A DNA stretch of 64,000 bases, from assembly GCF_002222635.1 (NCBI RefSeq), contig NZ_CP022415.1, forward strand, positions 744,001 through 808,000, written 5' to 3'. A model generated the notes under the pieces. That model worked only from the letters and a program-made list of their open reading frames with translations. It had not been told where the DNA came from and ran no database searches. Positions 17,669 through 26,016 of the stretch are shown in pieces. Source of the DNA: Pseudosulfitobacter pseudonitzschiae. Lineage in GTDB: Bacteria > Pseudomonadota > Alphaproteobacteria > Rhodobacterales > Rhodobacteraceae. The position numbers and the translations under genes are program-made. Each line of letters opens with the position of its first letter. Within the stretch, counting starts at the first letter, position 1.

Positions 17669-18376
17669 TCACCCGGCTTCGAACAGCTCATTCATAAACT
17701 GGATTTCGCCCCTGACGCCTGGTTGTCTGTTGTGGATATGTCCGCGTTTGATGGTGCGCATTGTCTCGACCCCTCTGAGGGTTGCTTTAGCACTTCGTAA
17801 AGATCGAAAGTTTTGACAGTATCCAAGTAACCGCTTCATGGCTGCGTGGTCGCTCTCAATCAGGTTGTTTCGCCATTTCTTGTCGATATGCCGAATACTG
17901 TCGAAATGTGGATCGTATCGATGATTGATCTCGCGAATGACACGTCGGTAGGTCGGGGCTTTGTCGGTACATATAGTGACCGGGCGATGCAGTCGCACGC
18001 GTTCAATCGCTTTGTGGAGAAAGGCTTTAGCAGCCTTTGCATCGCGCCGCACGGCGAGGCGAAAGTCAATCATTTGGCCATTTGCATCGACAGCACGCCA
18101 CAAATAACGCCACTTGCCACCGACGCGGATATAGGTCTCGTCCACACGCCAGTCTACGCTCGCGCGGCGCAAGTGCGTCTCGGCCCGCTTGGTCAGTTCA
18201 GGGCCGAACTTCTGCCCCCACCGATAGACAGTCGATGGATCAACCGCGATGCCGCGCTCACCCAGCAACTCGACGACATCCTGATAGGATAGCGGATAGC
18301 GCAAATATCAACGCACAGCGCAAAGGATAATTTCACGTGGGAAACGGTGATGCTTGAACGGTGGCTTGCGCGGCAT
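17669..18376 (-). pseudogene. IS6-family transposase, near full length with one nonsense codon
   Basis: The frame from ATG 18376 would encode about 235 residues, the normal IS6 length: PRKPPFKHHRFPREIILCAVR, a stop, then YLRYPLSYQDVVELLGERG. TGA at 18310-18308 sits where IS6 proteins have Trp. The rest is intact, including the catalytic Asp in WRVDETYIRV, CTDKAPTYRRVI and the last Glu in NLIESDHAAMKRLL. A single base change would restore it. Without read-through the remaining 211-residue frame lacks the start of the DNA-binding domain. It is the youngest-looking insertion sequence in the window. Confidence 0.85.
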
Positions 18377-18439
18377 CCTCGACCTCAAAAACCCAAACGT
18401 GGCCAAACCCGGCAATTAATGCAACAGTCCCGCATCAAG

Positions 18440-18678
18440 TCAGGCAACCAGCAAAAGGTCATGCGGTTCGCCACCCACGAGTTCATCCGCCGCTTCCTGA
18501 TCCACGTCCTGCTCAGGGCAAAAGCCCGGCTCATGAGCCGCCACAGGTAGCCGAGGTCCTCCCGCTCACCCTGCACGAGCCATACCCCGACTGCGGCGGG
18601 CCGATGTGCATCATCGAGATTTTCCGGCGCGGCCAGAAGCCAATGACCCATGTGCCACCCCGGGAGCAGGCCGCATGA
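18440..18678 (+). pseudogene. IS91-family transposase 3' remnant
   Basis: The segment reads ATHEFIRRFLIHVLL in one frame and then, after a frameshift, LPLTLHEPYPDCGGPMCII and FRRGQKPMTHVPP. These match the end of the IS91 (Y2) transposase, including the C-terminal CxxCGG zinc-knuckle region. The catalytic tyrosines are gone. The following 18679-19072 shows no gene that I recognise. Confidence 0.6.
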
Positions 18679-19072
18679 CGAAACGCCCGTCCTTGTCGCG
18701 AAGACTGAACCAGTACCAGTTCGCTCCAGCGAACCGGATCGTTCCCGCCTTGCCTGGTGACGGCCTCAAACAGCTGCGACGCTATCAACTGTGTCGTTCG
18801 CACCCGAAAGTCATGATCACGGTCGCTTGGGCAGGTACTCATGGTCCTCGCGACCTACGTGTTAGGTGTTCGATACCGATAACGGCCAAACACGCCGGCA
18901 CGCTTTCCCCATAGACAGCACCAAGCCCGCCGCGACTTCCTCACTGTCAGGGTTTTCCAACGCAGTCCGCAATCGCGCTGACAGCAAATGTCTCGACGCG
19001 GCCCGCACCGAAAAACCTTAAACGAACCGGGCATGCCATTGCCTCCTCTCTCCCGCAGGTTAGAGTCTGTGT

Positions 19073-19483
19073 ATGCAGAATACGGAGGCGGGCGCAGTGG
19101 GACGAGACGAGATCATAAGATCCTATCAGGGATATATCGCGTGTTTGAACAGGCAGGGCTGGCAAGATCTTCATCACTTTGTTGCCGACCAGGTGCGATA
19201 CAACGGCACCACAATCGGTCTCCACGGCTACCTGAACATGCTCGTTGCGGATTTCCGTGCGATCCCCGATCTTTCCTTCAACATCGCGGTTCTTGTCTGT
19301 GACCCGCCCATGATTGCAAGCCGGCTTACATTCGACTGTACGCCGGTGGGCGAACTCTTCGGCTTGGCAGTGAACGGCAAGCAGGTCCGCTTCGACGAAA
19401 ACGTATTCTACGAATTTCAGGATGGAAGGATCCAGAACGTATGGTCCGTCATCGACAAGTCGAGTATCGCCGCGCAGATCTGA
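19073..19483 (+). CDS. SnoaL-like (NTF2-fold) protein
   Basis: A protein of up to 136 residues with the SnoaL/ester-cyclase layout: a helical N-terminus (GRDEIIRSYQGYIACLNRQGWQDLHHFV), the YNGTTIGLHGY loop, and paired strands ending ENVFYEFQDGRIQNVWSVIDK. Such proteins include polyketide cyclases and detoxifying or scavenging enzymes; the substrate cannot be read. ATG 19073 has no good ribosome binding site, whereas a GTG at 19097 follows GGAGGCGGG, so the true start may be 19097. It stands alone among insertion-sequence debris. Confidence 0.8.
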   Translation: MQNTEAGAVGRDEIIRSYQGYIACLNRQGWQDLHHFVADQVRYNGTTIGLHGYLNMLVADFRAIPDLSFNIAVLVCDPPMIASRLTFDCTPVGELFGLAVNGKQVRFDENVFYEFQDGRIQNVWSVIDKSSIAAQI

Positions 19484-19803
19484 AACTTTAAGGGATAGAA
19501 TGGGCTCGATCCCGACCTTCGCCGCGATCTACGCGAATGGCCACTTGCCGTTCTGCACCTGCGACTTGGGTCAGCGATGTGACATAAAAGTCGGTTTTGT
19601 CTGACGTCTGACAACGCGGTGTCGAACGTCGCGCACCTTTGACTCGATGCACCGAATTTTCTGAACCCTACCAAGGAGCGGCGTCACGCAATATTGGCCC
19701 AAACGTCAAGCATTTCTGACCCAAACCGTACCTTCGGCGTGGCCTGGGTCAAAGTCGGCAGAGTGGACTTTGCTGCCGTTGGATGATGTGCTTAAAGCAC
19801 ACC
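19484..19803. other. Intergenic stretch with dispersed repeat copy 2
   Basis: No gene was recognised in these 320 bases. A copy of the short repeat found at 10655 lies at 19764-19782 (TGGACTTTGCTGCCGTTGG), just ahead of the acetyltransferase gene. Confidence 0.45.
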
Positions 19804-20331
19804 ATGACACAGCACACGATCAACACTGAGCGACTACTCCTAAGAGGCTGGAAGCCTGAAGATCATGCACCATTTGCGGCAATGTGCGATGATCCTGACG
19901 TCATGCGCTACATTGGAAATGGCAAAACGCGAACCGCAGACGACGCTGCACGATACATCGCGTCATTTGAGAAAGAGTGGAATGAACGAGGCTTCGGGTT
20001 GTTCGCTGTCGAATCCAAGCAAACCAGTGACCTGATTGGCTTCACAGGATTGTCTTGGCCGGATTTCTTACCCGAAGTGTTACCCTCTGTCGAAATTGGT
20101 TGGAGGTTTTCGAAGCCGAGTTGGGGGAAAGGCTACGCAAGCGAAGCAGCGGTCGCCGCCCTCTCGTTCGGCGTTAGTGAACTGGGCATCACCGATATTG
20201 TGAGCATATACCAAATCGGCAACGCCGCATCGGGACGCATCATGCAAAAGCTTGGCATGATCTTCGACCGAAGGACAATTGACCCAACTTGCGAACGCGA
20301 GGTCGAGGTATATCGTCTATCTCAGCAATAG
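19804..20331 (+). CDS. GNAT acetyltransferase, RimJ/RimL type
   Basis: A 175-residue N-acetyltransferase. It opens with the RimJ/L signature INTERLLLRGWKPEDHAPFAAM, has VEIGWRFSKPSWGKGYASEAA (acetyl-CoA pyrophosphate loop, near residues 98-118) and closes with NAASGRIMQKLGMIF. These enzymes acetylate protein N-termini or small molecules; the target is unknown. ATG 19804 was preferred to 19783 because the shorter form starts in register with the family. It is a single gene in a fragmented region. Confidence 0.88.
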   Translation: MTQHTINTERLLLRGWKPEDHAPFAAMCDDPDVMRYIGNGKTRTADDAARYIASFEKEWNERGFGLFAVESKQTSDLIGFTGLSWPDFLPEVLPSVEIGWRFSKPSWGKGYASEAAVAALSFGVSELGITDIVSIYQIGNAASGRIMQKLGMIFDRRTIDPTCEREVEVYRLSQQ

Positions 20332-20688
20332 GGTGGGTTCGGGCTCGCAGTGGACCTTCGGCGCAGTGCGTAAGAGGGCCGCTGAGCGGGACTTTCCTGC
20401 CGTTCGTTACAGAGGCTTCACTTGTCCCAATACGGCCTCCTGGGTAGGTGAGGGTCATGATGGATCGCGATAAGACATTTCTCTCAGGCCATAAAGACGG
20501 CCTCGGTATGAACGGCACCGGGTAAACCAGTCGCCGCCCGGTGTCGCGAGGTCTGGACTGCGACGACCACAATCATGAACATCCGCCCCTGTTTCATCGT
20601 CAGGCTTCGCAGCGTGCTTTTGCATGTGTGTGGATCAGGTCCGGGAGAGACCACGCCAAAGGCGTTGGCCATGCAACGATGATGGATC
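20332..20688. other. Intergenic stretch with dispersed repeat copy 3
   Basis: No gene was recognised. A third copy of the short repeat, GGGACTTTCCTGCCGTTCG, lies at 20388-20406. The remainder has only short frames with no family resemblance. Confidence 0.45.
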
Positions 20689-21210
20689 ATGAACAACACT
20701 CGCCCCCTTCTTCGCCCCTATGACGAGGCCGAAATTGAAGATCTGCGCCAATTGGAGCGCTCAGCGCATCGGCGCTATCTGTCGCTGAAAGAATACGAAA
20801 GATTTGCGGCCACCCCGGCGATCAACCCAGAACGTTTCAGGACTGGGACGACAAGGGTGGCCGAGTTCGCCGGACACCGAGCAGGCTACATCATCGTGCA
20901 GCCGCTTGATGACATGCTCTATATCGCAAGCCTTATGGTTGATGACGGGATGTCAGGAAAAGGCATCGGGCAGCGGTTGCTTGAATGGGCAGAGGACTAT
21001 GCTTCTGCCGCTGGTGTTTCAGGGACATGTCTGGCTACCTTCCGTGCCCCGAGGTGGAATGCCCCTTGGTATCGGAAGCTCGGATATACAGAAATGCCTG
21101 AGGGGAGGATTGGGCCGAACCTGCAGGCCATCCTTGATCGCCATGCGACGTTCCTAGACATGACAACCCGGATCGCCATGTGGAAGCCGACAGGCGCTCG
21201 CCCCCAGTGA
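20689..21210 (+). CDS. GNAT acetyltransferase
   Basis: A 173-residue N-acetyltransferase of the general GNAT fold. The acetyl-CoA site is LYIASLMVDDGMSGKGIGQRLLEWA (residues about 78-102, with the R/Q-x-x-G-x-G/A loop SGKGIG), followed by CLATFRAPRWNAPWYRKLGY, a late strand-helix motif common in this family. The substrate is unknown. It shares the region with another GNAT gene but shows little similarity to it, so the two are not a recent duplication. Confidence 0.87.
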   Translation: MNNTRPLLRPYDEAEIEDLRQLERSAHRRYLSLKEYERFAATPAINPERFRTGTTRVAEFAGHRAGYIIVQPLDDMLYIASLMVDDGMSGKGIGQRLLEWAEDYASAAGVSGTCLATFRAPRWNAPWYRKLGYTEMPEGRIGPNLQAILDRHATFLDMTTRIAMWKPTGARPQ

Positions 21211-21259
21211 CGGGTAAGGGCTTATTCCGTTGAAAAACTCGCCCCAGTGGCCGCGTTGA

Positions 21260-21343
21260 ATACCTCACGAGATTGAGCGTGCGTTGATGGCCGAGACCGA
21301 AATCGACTTTCCCATCGTGAAGACGGAGCGGACCCCCGCCTGA
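21260..21343 (+). pseudogene. C-terminal scrap of an unidentified protein
   Basis: The frame reads PHEIERALMAETEIDFPIVK then TERTPA and a stop. It has protein-like composition but no start, lying between an upstream stop and the glutathione S-transferase stump. It is probably the end of the gene that once preceded that transferase. Family not identified. Confidence 0.4.
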
Positions 21344-21401
21344 ACGAAGCCCCCTGGCGGCGGGTCAGCCCGGCCGCCCTTTCAAGACCAAGGATACGCA
21401 C

Positions 21402-21493
21402 ATGAACCCGTATTTCCCTGAAACGTCCGCCCCGATCAAGCTCTACCGCAATCCGAAATCCGGCCATTGCCACCGGGTCGAATTGATGATGTC
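21402..21493 (+). pseudogene. Glutathione S-transferase N-terminus, cut by an IS256 remnant
   Basis: The first 30 residues (PFAM-like thioredoxin start: FPETSAPIKLYRNPKSGHCH then RVELMMSL) match the N-terminus of GST-family proteins. At about 21490 the sequence switches abruptly to the antisense of an IS256 transposase, so the gene is broken by the insertion. Confidence 0.7.
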
Positions 21494-21974
21494 CCTCCAG
21501 CTCTGGGTGCTTTCGCGGAAGCCGTCGGTCATGGCCAGCAACTCCTTGCGGCCATATTCGTCCGCCCCGACGATCACCAGAACACATTGTTTTTCCTCAG
21601 CCATGCGCGGCTTGAAGTAGACCCCATCGGCCCAGATGTAGAGAAACCGCCGTGTGCCAAGATCGCGTTTCTGCCAGGCCTCGTAGTCTTTCCACCAGTC
21701 GGCTTTCAGCCGGGTGACAGTCTTGGCGGACAGGCCCTTGGCGTTCGGGCCCAGCAGCGCCTCCAGCGCCTCGGTGAAATCGCCCGTGGACACGCCCTTC
21801 AGGTAAAGCCATGGCAGCAGTTCCTCGACCGATCTCGCCTTGCGCAGATACCGCGGCAGAATGCTGGGCGTGAAGCTGATGTTGTCTTCGCCAGCACCCC
21901 GATCCCGCACGCGCGGCACTTTCACCGGCACTGGACCAATGCCGGTCATCACCTCGCGTTCGGGCAGGTGGCCG
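21490..21974 (-). pseudogene. IS256 (Mutator) transposase fragment
   Basis: This part of a 262-codon hybrid frame carries unmistakable IS256 sequence: VKVPRVRDRG, FTPSILPRYLRKARSVEELLP, LYLKGVSTGDFTEALEALLG, then RFLYIWADGVYF with a catalytic Asp, and ends at DGFRESTQSWRD. The N-terminal domain and the last third with the remaining catalytic residues are missing. It is joined in frame, at its 5' side, to an IS110 fragment. Confidence 0.8.
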
Positions 21975-22296
21975 GCTGTCATCCGACCCAGTTCCGGCAG
22001 TTCAGCGATCAACATCGCTGCACCGACCGGGCCAATCCCTGGGATTGAGCGCAGCAGGCGCGCCCTTGAGGCAAGTCGCTGCGTTTGAGCAATTACGTTT
22101 TCGATCTTCCGTTCGATGTCGGATATCTGAGTGTCGAGCACGCCCCAAAGATCATCGTCGATGGTATCGACATCGGCAAAAACACTCTGCTTCCTGCGGG
22201 CACTGATCTGAGCCTTGAAGCGCTTGCGCATGTCAATAAGCTGCCCTCTTCGCGTCGTCAGCGTCCTGAGAATACGCAGGTTTTCATCTGGTTAAT
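21975..22296 (-). pseudogene. IS110-family transposase C-terminal fragment
   Basis: The 5' part of the hybrid frame is the C-terminal transposase-20 domain of an IS110 element: TTRRGQLIDMRKRFKAQISA, then LASRARLLRSIPGIGPVGAA and MLIAELPELG. The N-terminal DEDD catalytic domain is absent, with a stop upstream at about 22297. The frame continues without interruption into the IS256 fragment. Confidence 0.75.
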
Positions 22297-22463
22297 TAGC
22301 CTAATACTCTAAAAAGATTGCCGCTTCCGGTTCTCAGGAGACCATGGCGTGGGGGCAAGTGCGACAAATCCACAAGCGAAGCATCAACAAGCCCACGAGA
22401 AAGTTACAAACCCTCCAGCGCTGGATGAATTGACACTCGGAAAGCTTCTGCCAATTGTGCGCA

Positions 22464-22838
22464 ATGGGTCAGAAGAATATCATAGTTGCATGGCTGAAGG
22501 CATTCCCTTGCCTGATATTCGTGGTCGCTTTAGGCCTGACCACGCCTTCTGCTTCTCATAGTCTTGCCGGGTTTCACAGCCCGGCGCACGGCGTCGCGAT
22601 TTCCAGCCACACAGACGCCCAACACGAAAATCTCGGGCACCATTCAGCTCTTCATGCTGGTGAAGATGACGTGTCAGTCGGACAATGCTGTAGCGGTATT
22701 TGCGTTTCACTGGCCCTGTGTGAAGTGGGTGTATTCAGCGCCACTGTTTCTGCAGATCCTACCTACGAAACCTTGCAAAGTGCGAGCTACGCCATTGAGC
22801 CAAGGGCGTTTCTACGCCCGCCCAGACCCCTGATCTGA
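22464..22838 (+). CDS. Small secreted Cys/His-rich protein (DUF2946-like), copper island
   Basis: A 124-residue protein with an N-terminal hydrophobic signal (IVAWLKAFPCLIFVVALGL), a His-rich middle (SSHTDAQHENLGHHSALHAG) and a QCCSGICVSLALC cluster near residue 80. It resembles the small DUF2946-type proteins often found at the head of copper-resistance operons, but the match is by layout only. A periplasmic or membrane-attached copper role is inferred from the Cys/His content and the multicopper oxidase two genes downstream. ATG 22464 is chosen; an alternative start lies three codons upstream. Confidence 0.55.
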   Translation: MGQKNIIVAWLKAFPCLIFVVALGLTTPSASHSLAGFHSPAHGVAISSHTDAQHENLGHHSALHAGEDDVSVGQCCSGICVSLALCEVGVFSATVSADPTYETLQSASYAIEPRAFLRPPRPLI

Positions 22839-22914
22839 ACGCGCCCCTGAGAGGGGACCCCGCCTGCTCGTACGTTCGAGTGGACCAAAACAGCTTTCAA
22901 TCAGGCAGACCATC

Positions 22915-23136
22915 ATGAAAATCCACTTATTGGCGGGGGCGATTGCCCTTGCTTTGGGCGCGTGTTCCAGCGCCCCCACTCCGTTGCCGGATGTGGCGAC
23001 GCTTACCGCACCGACTGACCGCAACATCACCTCGTCAGTTAGGCACACCGATCCTCTGGCGGGCTTTTTCCCGCGCAGTCCCACAGGCCCGCGTGACTGG
23101 CGCACTGTCAATCAAGAGCAGGCGGAGGGCAACTGA
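22915..23136 (+). CDS. Small lipoprotein in the copper operon
   Basis: A 73-residue lipoprotein precursor. The signal MKIHLLAGAIALALGAC ends in a lipobox with Cys at residue 17, leaving a mature peptide of 57 residues rich in Pro, Thr and Ser, with no metal motif. Its stop overlaps the ATG of the TolC-like gene (TGATG), so the two are coupled. Function unknown; a helper for the outer-membrane factor is a reasonable guess. Confidence 0.8.
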   Translation: MKIHLLAGAIALALGACSSAPTPLPDVATLTAPTDRNITSSVRHTDPLAGFFPRSPTGPRDWRTVNQEQAEGN

Positions 23137-24599
23137 TGGGCCCGATTAAATTTCCCCTGATCCTAAGCGGCGCGCTCGTACTGGGCGCGTGCGCAACGGT
23201 AGTGCCAGACACCTACACCGGCTCAGAACCAGGTTTTGCCAACGTGGCCAGTCAGACCAAAACGGCGATCGGCAAGCGCGCCGTTTTTGCCCAGACCCAA
23301 GCGGAAAACAACTCGGTTCGGAACGAGGTGAAACAGATGGTCTATCGCAAGACCATCTCGGCTGAAACGGCGGTGCAGGTTGCATTGCTGAACAACAGAG
23401 GCCTGCAAGCGTCCTATGCCAACGTGGGTCTTTCGGCAGCAGAGGCATGGCAACAGTCAACTCCAGAAAACCCTGTCGTCTCGATAGGTCTTCTTGGGAT
23501 CGGCGCAGCCGAACTGGGCGCCTACCGTGCCATCGAAGGCATGATCGCAACCAACATTTTAGACGCCAAAACCCGCAAACAGCGCATGGCGCTGGCTGAT
23601 GTGAACTTTCGCGCAGCGCAACTGTTGGCGGTGAACGATACGCTGACGCTGGCCAACCAGACGCGGCAGGCGTGGATTGAAGCGGTTGCCGCTTTTGAAG
23701 TGGTCGGCCACCTCAACCGTGCCTTAGCAACCTCGGACGCCGGATCGGAACTGGCGCGCAAGCTGGGAGAAACGGGGGCGTTGGGCCGCGCCGGACAGGC
23801 ACGCGAACAGGCGTTTAACGCAGAGCTGGCGGGACAACTGGCACAGGCGCGACTGGGCGCAAGCCGCGCCAAGGAGAACCTGACGCGGTTGATGGGCCTT
23901 TGGGGCGCAGATGTGGAATTCTACGTGCCTGATGCTTTGCCAACGCTGCCCAGTTCGGCGGGGCAGGTGGCGAATGTCGAAAGCAAGGCCCTGCGCAACC
24001 GTGTCGATCTGCGCGTCGCAAAACTGGGGCTTGAAGCGCAGGCCACGGCTTTTGATCTGACCGACCAGACGCGGTTGGTGACCGACCTCGAGATCATCGC
24101 GGGCTTTGAAACCGAGCGCGAGACCGATGGTGGCGACGTCGAGACCAGCACAACACCACAGCTGGAATTGGAATTCGCCATTCCGATCTATGACAGCGGT
24201 AAGGCACGGATGCGCAAGGCGGAACTGGCCTATCTTCAGGCTGCCAATGTGCTGGCTGAAAAGGCAGTCAACGTGCGCTCAGAGGCGCGTGGCGCCGAGG
24301 TCGCCTATCACGCCTCCTACAAGATCGCGCGTCATTACCGCGACGTGCTGGTGCCGTTGCGCAAGACCGTCGAGGACGAAGGATTGCTGTCCTATAACGG
24401 TATGATCACCAGCACCTTCGAGTTGCTGACCGATGTGCGTGAGAAATTGGGCGCTGAATTGCAGGCGGCCAATGCGAAACGCGATTTCTACGTGGCGCAA
24501 GCTGATCTGACGGCTGCGATTTACGGCGGTGGCGCGGGCAGCAGTGGCGGTGCCGCAAGCGGTGCCACACTGGCCGCTGGCGACGGAGCAGGGCATTGA
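23136..24599 (+). CDS. TolC-like outer membrane factor lipoprotein
   Basis: A 487-residue outer-membrane efflux protein. The signal ends in a lipobox (ALVLGAC, Cys near residue 15). Two OEP repeats follow; the first includes TAVQVALLNNRGLQASYANVG, the typical ETAVELALANNPELRAA-like helix, and the second TTPQLELEFAIPIYDSGKAR. The tail is Gly/Ser/Ala-rich. CusC-type factors normally work with an RND pump and a membrane-fusion protein, but neither is encoded nearby. Instead a multicopper oxidase follows by 11 bases. It may serve a pump elsewhere or act like CopB beside CopA. Confidence 0.9.
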   Translation: MGPIKFPLILSGALVLGACATVVPDTYTGSEPGFANVASQTKTAIGKRAVFAQTQAENNSVRNEVKQMVYRKTISAETAVQVALLNNRGLQASYANVGLSAAEAWQQSTPENPVVSIGLLGIGAAELGAYRAIEGMIATNILDAKTRKQRMALADVNFRAAQLLAVNDTLTLANQTRQAWIEAVAAFEVVGHLNRALATSDAGSELARKLGETGALGRAGQAREQAFNAELAGQLAQARLGASRAKENLTRLMGLWGADVEFYVPDALPTLPSSAGQVANVESKALRNRVDLRVAKLGLEAQATAFDLTDQTRLVTDLEIIAGFETERETDGGDVETSTTPQLELEFAIPIYDSGKARMRKAELAYLQAANVLAEKAVNVRSEARGAEVAYHASYKIARHYRDVLVPLRKTVEDEGLLSYNGMITSTFELLTDVREKLGAELQAANAKRDFYVAQADLTAAIYGGGAGSSGGAASGATLAAGDGAGH

Positions 24600-24610
24600 A
24601 AGGAAACAAC

Positions 24611-25969
24611 ATGATGAACAGACGTCAATTGATTGGCGCCGGTGCTGCGGGCGCGGCGCTTGTCTCGTCGCAGGCTTGGGGCAAGACCAGCAACATGGGC
24701 CTGCCCGAAGCGGCCCAGATGGACAGTGCGACCACCGCGATCACGCCGCGCCCCGCGTCCGGGCCGGATTACAATCCAGTGGTCACCCTGAACGGCTGGA
24801 CTCTGCCACACCGGATGAACAACGGTGTGAAAGAGTTTCACCTTGTTGCCGAACCGGTGGAACGCGAATTGGCAGATGGCATGATCGCGCATCTTTGGGG
24901 CTACAACGGCCAGTCGACCGGCCCCACCATCGAAGCCGTCGAAGGCGACCGCGTGCGCATCTATGTCACCAATCGCCTGCCGGAACATACAACCGTGCAT
25001 TGGCACGGGCTGATCCTGCCCTCGGGCATGGACGGGGTCGGCGGGCTGTCGCACCCCGGTATTCCGCCCGGCAAAACCTATGTCTACGAGTTTGATCTGA
25101 TCAAATCCGGCACCTTCATGTACCATCCGCATGCGGATGAGATGGTGCAGATGGCGATGGGTATGATGGGCATGTTTGTCGTCCATCCTAAGGATCCCAC
25201 CTTCATGCCAGTGGATCGTGACTTTCTGATCATGCTGAACGCGTTCGACATTGATCCCGGCAGCTATGTGCCGCGCATCATGACGATGACCGATTTCAAC
25301 CTGTGGACATGGAACAGCCGCATCTTTCCAGACATCGATCCGTTGGTGGTCAATCGGGGCGACAAGGTGCGCGTGCGGGTCGGCAACCTGACGATGACCA
25401 ACCACCCGATCCACATGCACGGCTACGACTTCAAGGTCACATGCACCGACGGTGGTTGGGTTCCACCGTCTGCCCAGTGGCCAGAGGTCAGCATCGACAT
25501 CCCCGTGGGTGCGATGCGCGCATACGAGTTTGTCGCCGACCACTTGGGCGACTGGGCGATCCACTGCCACAAGTCGCACCATACGATGAACGCCATGGGT
25601 CACGACGTGCCGACCTTTATCGGCGTTGACAAGAAACCGCTGGCTCGGAAGATCCGCACCTTCCAGCCGGAATACATGCCCATGGGCACGGCTGGTATGG
25701 CGGATATGGGCGTGATGGAAATGCCGCTGCCCGACAACACTGTGCCGATGATGACTGGTTGGGGGCCGCACGGTCCCATTGAAATGGGCGGCATGTTCTC
25801 GGTCGTGAAGGTCCGCGAAGGCATCGACGCGGACGACTACGAAGACCCTGGATGGTATGAAAACCCGCCCGGCGAACAGGCTTATGAGTGGACGGGCGAA
25901 CTGCCCGAGTTCGCCAGCAACACCAGTCCGAAAACCCAGATTACCCCGAAACCAACGCCAAAAGGCTGA
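24611..25969 (+). CDS. Tat-exported multicopper oxidase (copper resistance)
   Basis: A 452-residue periplasmic multicopper oxidase that probably oxidises Cu(I). The N-terminus NRRQLIGAGAAGAALVSS is a Tat signal. All four copper motifs are present: TVHWHG, YHPHADE, HPIHMHG and HCHKSHHTMNAM, the last giving the type 1 His-Cys-His and axial Met (HCHxxxHxxxxM). Met-rich stretches (MVQMAMGMMGM and MPMGTAGMADMGVMEMP) flank the sites and suit copper binding. ATG 24611 follows AAAGGAAAC and was preferred to a TTG at 24596. It is fourth in the copper operon. Confidence 0.94.
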   Translation: MMNRRQLIGAGAAGAALVSSQAWGKTSNMGLPEAAQMDSATTAITPRPASGPDYNPVVTLNGWTLPHRMNNGVKEFHLVAEPVERELADGMIAHLWGYNGQSTGPTIEAVEGDRVRIYVTNRLPEHTTVHWHGLILPSGMDGVGGLSHPGIPPGKTYVYEFDLIKSGTFMYHPHADEMVQMAMGMMGMFVVHPKDPTFMPVDRDFLIMLNAFDIDPGSYVPRIMTMTDFNLWTWNSRIFPDIDPLVVNRGDKVRVRVGNLTMTNHPIHMHGYDFKVTCTDGGWVPPSAQWPEVSIDIPVGAMRAYEFVADHLGDWAIHCHKSHHTMNAMGHDVPTFIGVDKKPLARKIRTFQPEYMPMGTAGMADMGVMEMPLPDNTVPMMTGWGPHGPIEMGGMFSVVKVREGIDADDYEDPGWYENPPGEQAYEWTGELPEFASNTSPKTQITPKPTPKG

Positions 25970-26016
25970 CCGGCCCTTTGGCACGACCCATCACCACAAT
26001 TTAAAAGGAAGAACCG

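Noticed and set aside
21443-22231. Single intact transposase gene
   Set aside because: The two halves belong to different families (IS110 and IS256) and each lacks its catalytic remainder, so it is a fusion of remnants.
23136-24599. TolC-like gene as part of a complete Cus RND efflux system
   Set aside because: No RND pump or membrane-fusion protein is encoded in the window.
24521-25984. 487-codon frame antisense to the multicopper oxidase
   Set aside because: Opposite a gene with all four copper motifs; the translation is a His-rich shadow without a start context.
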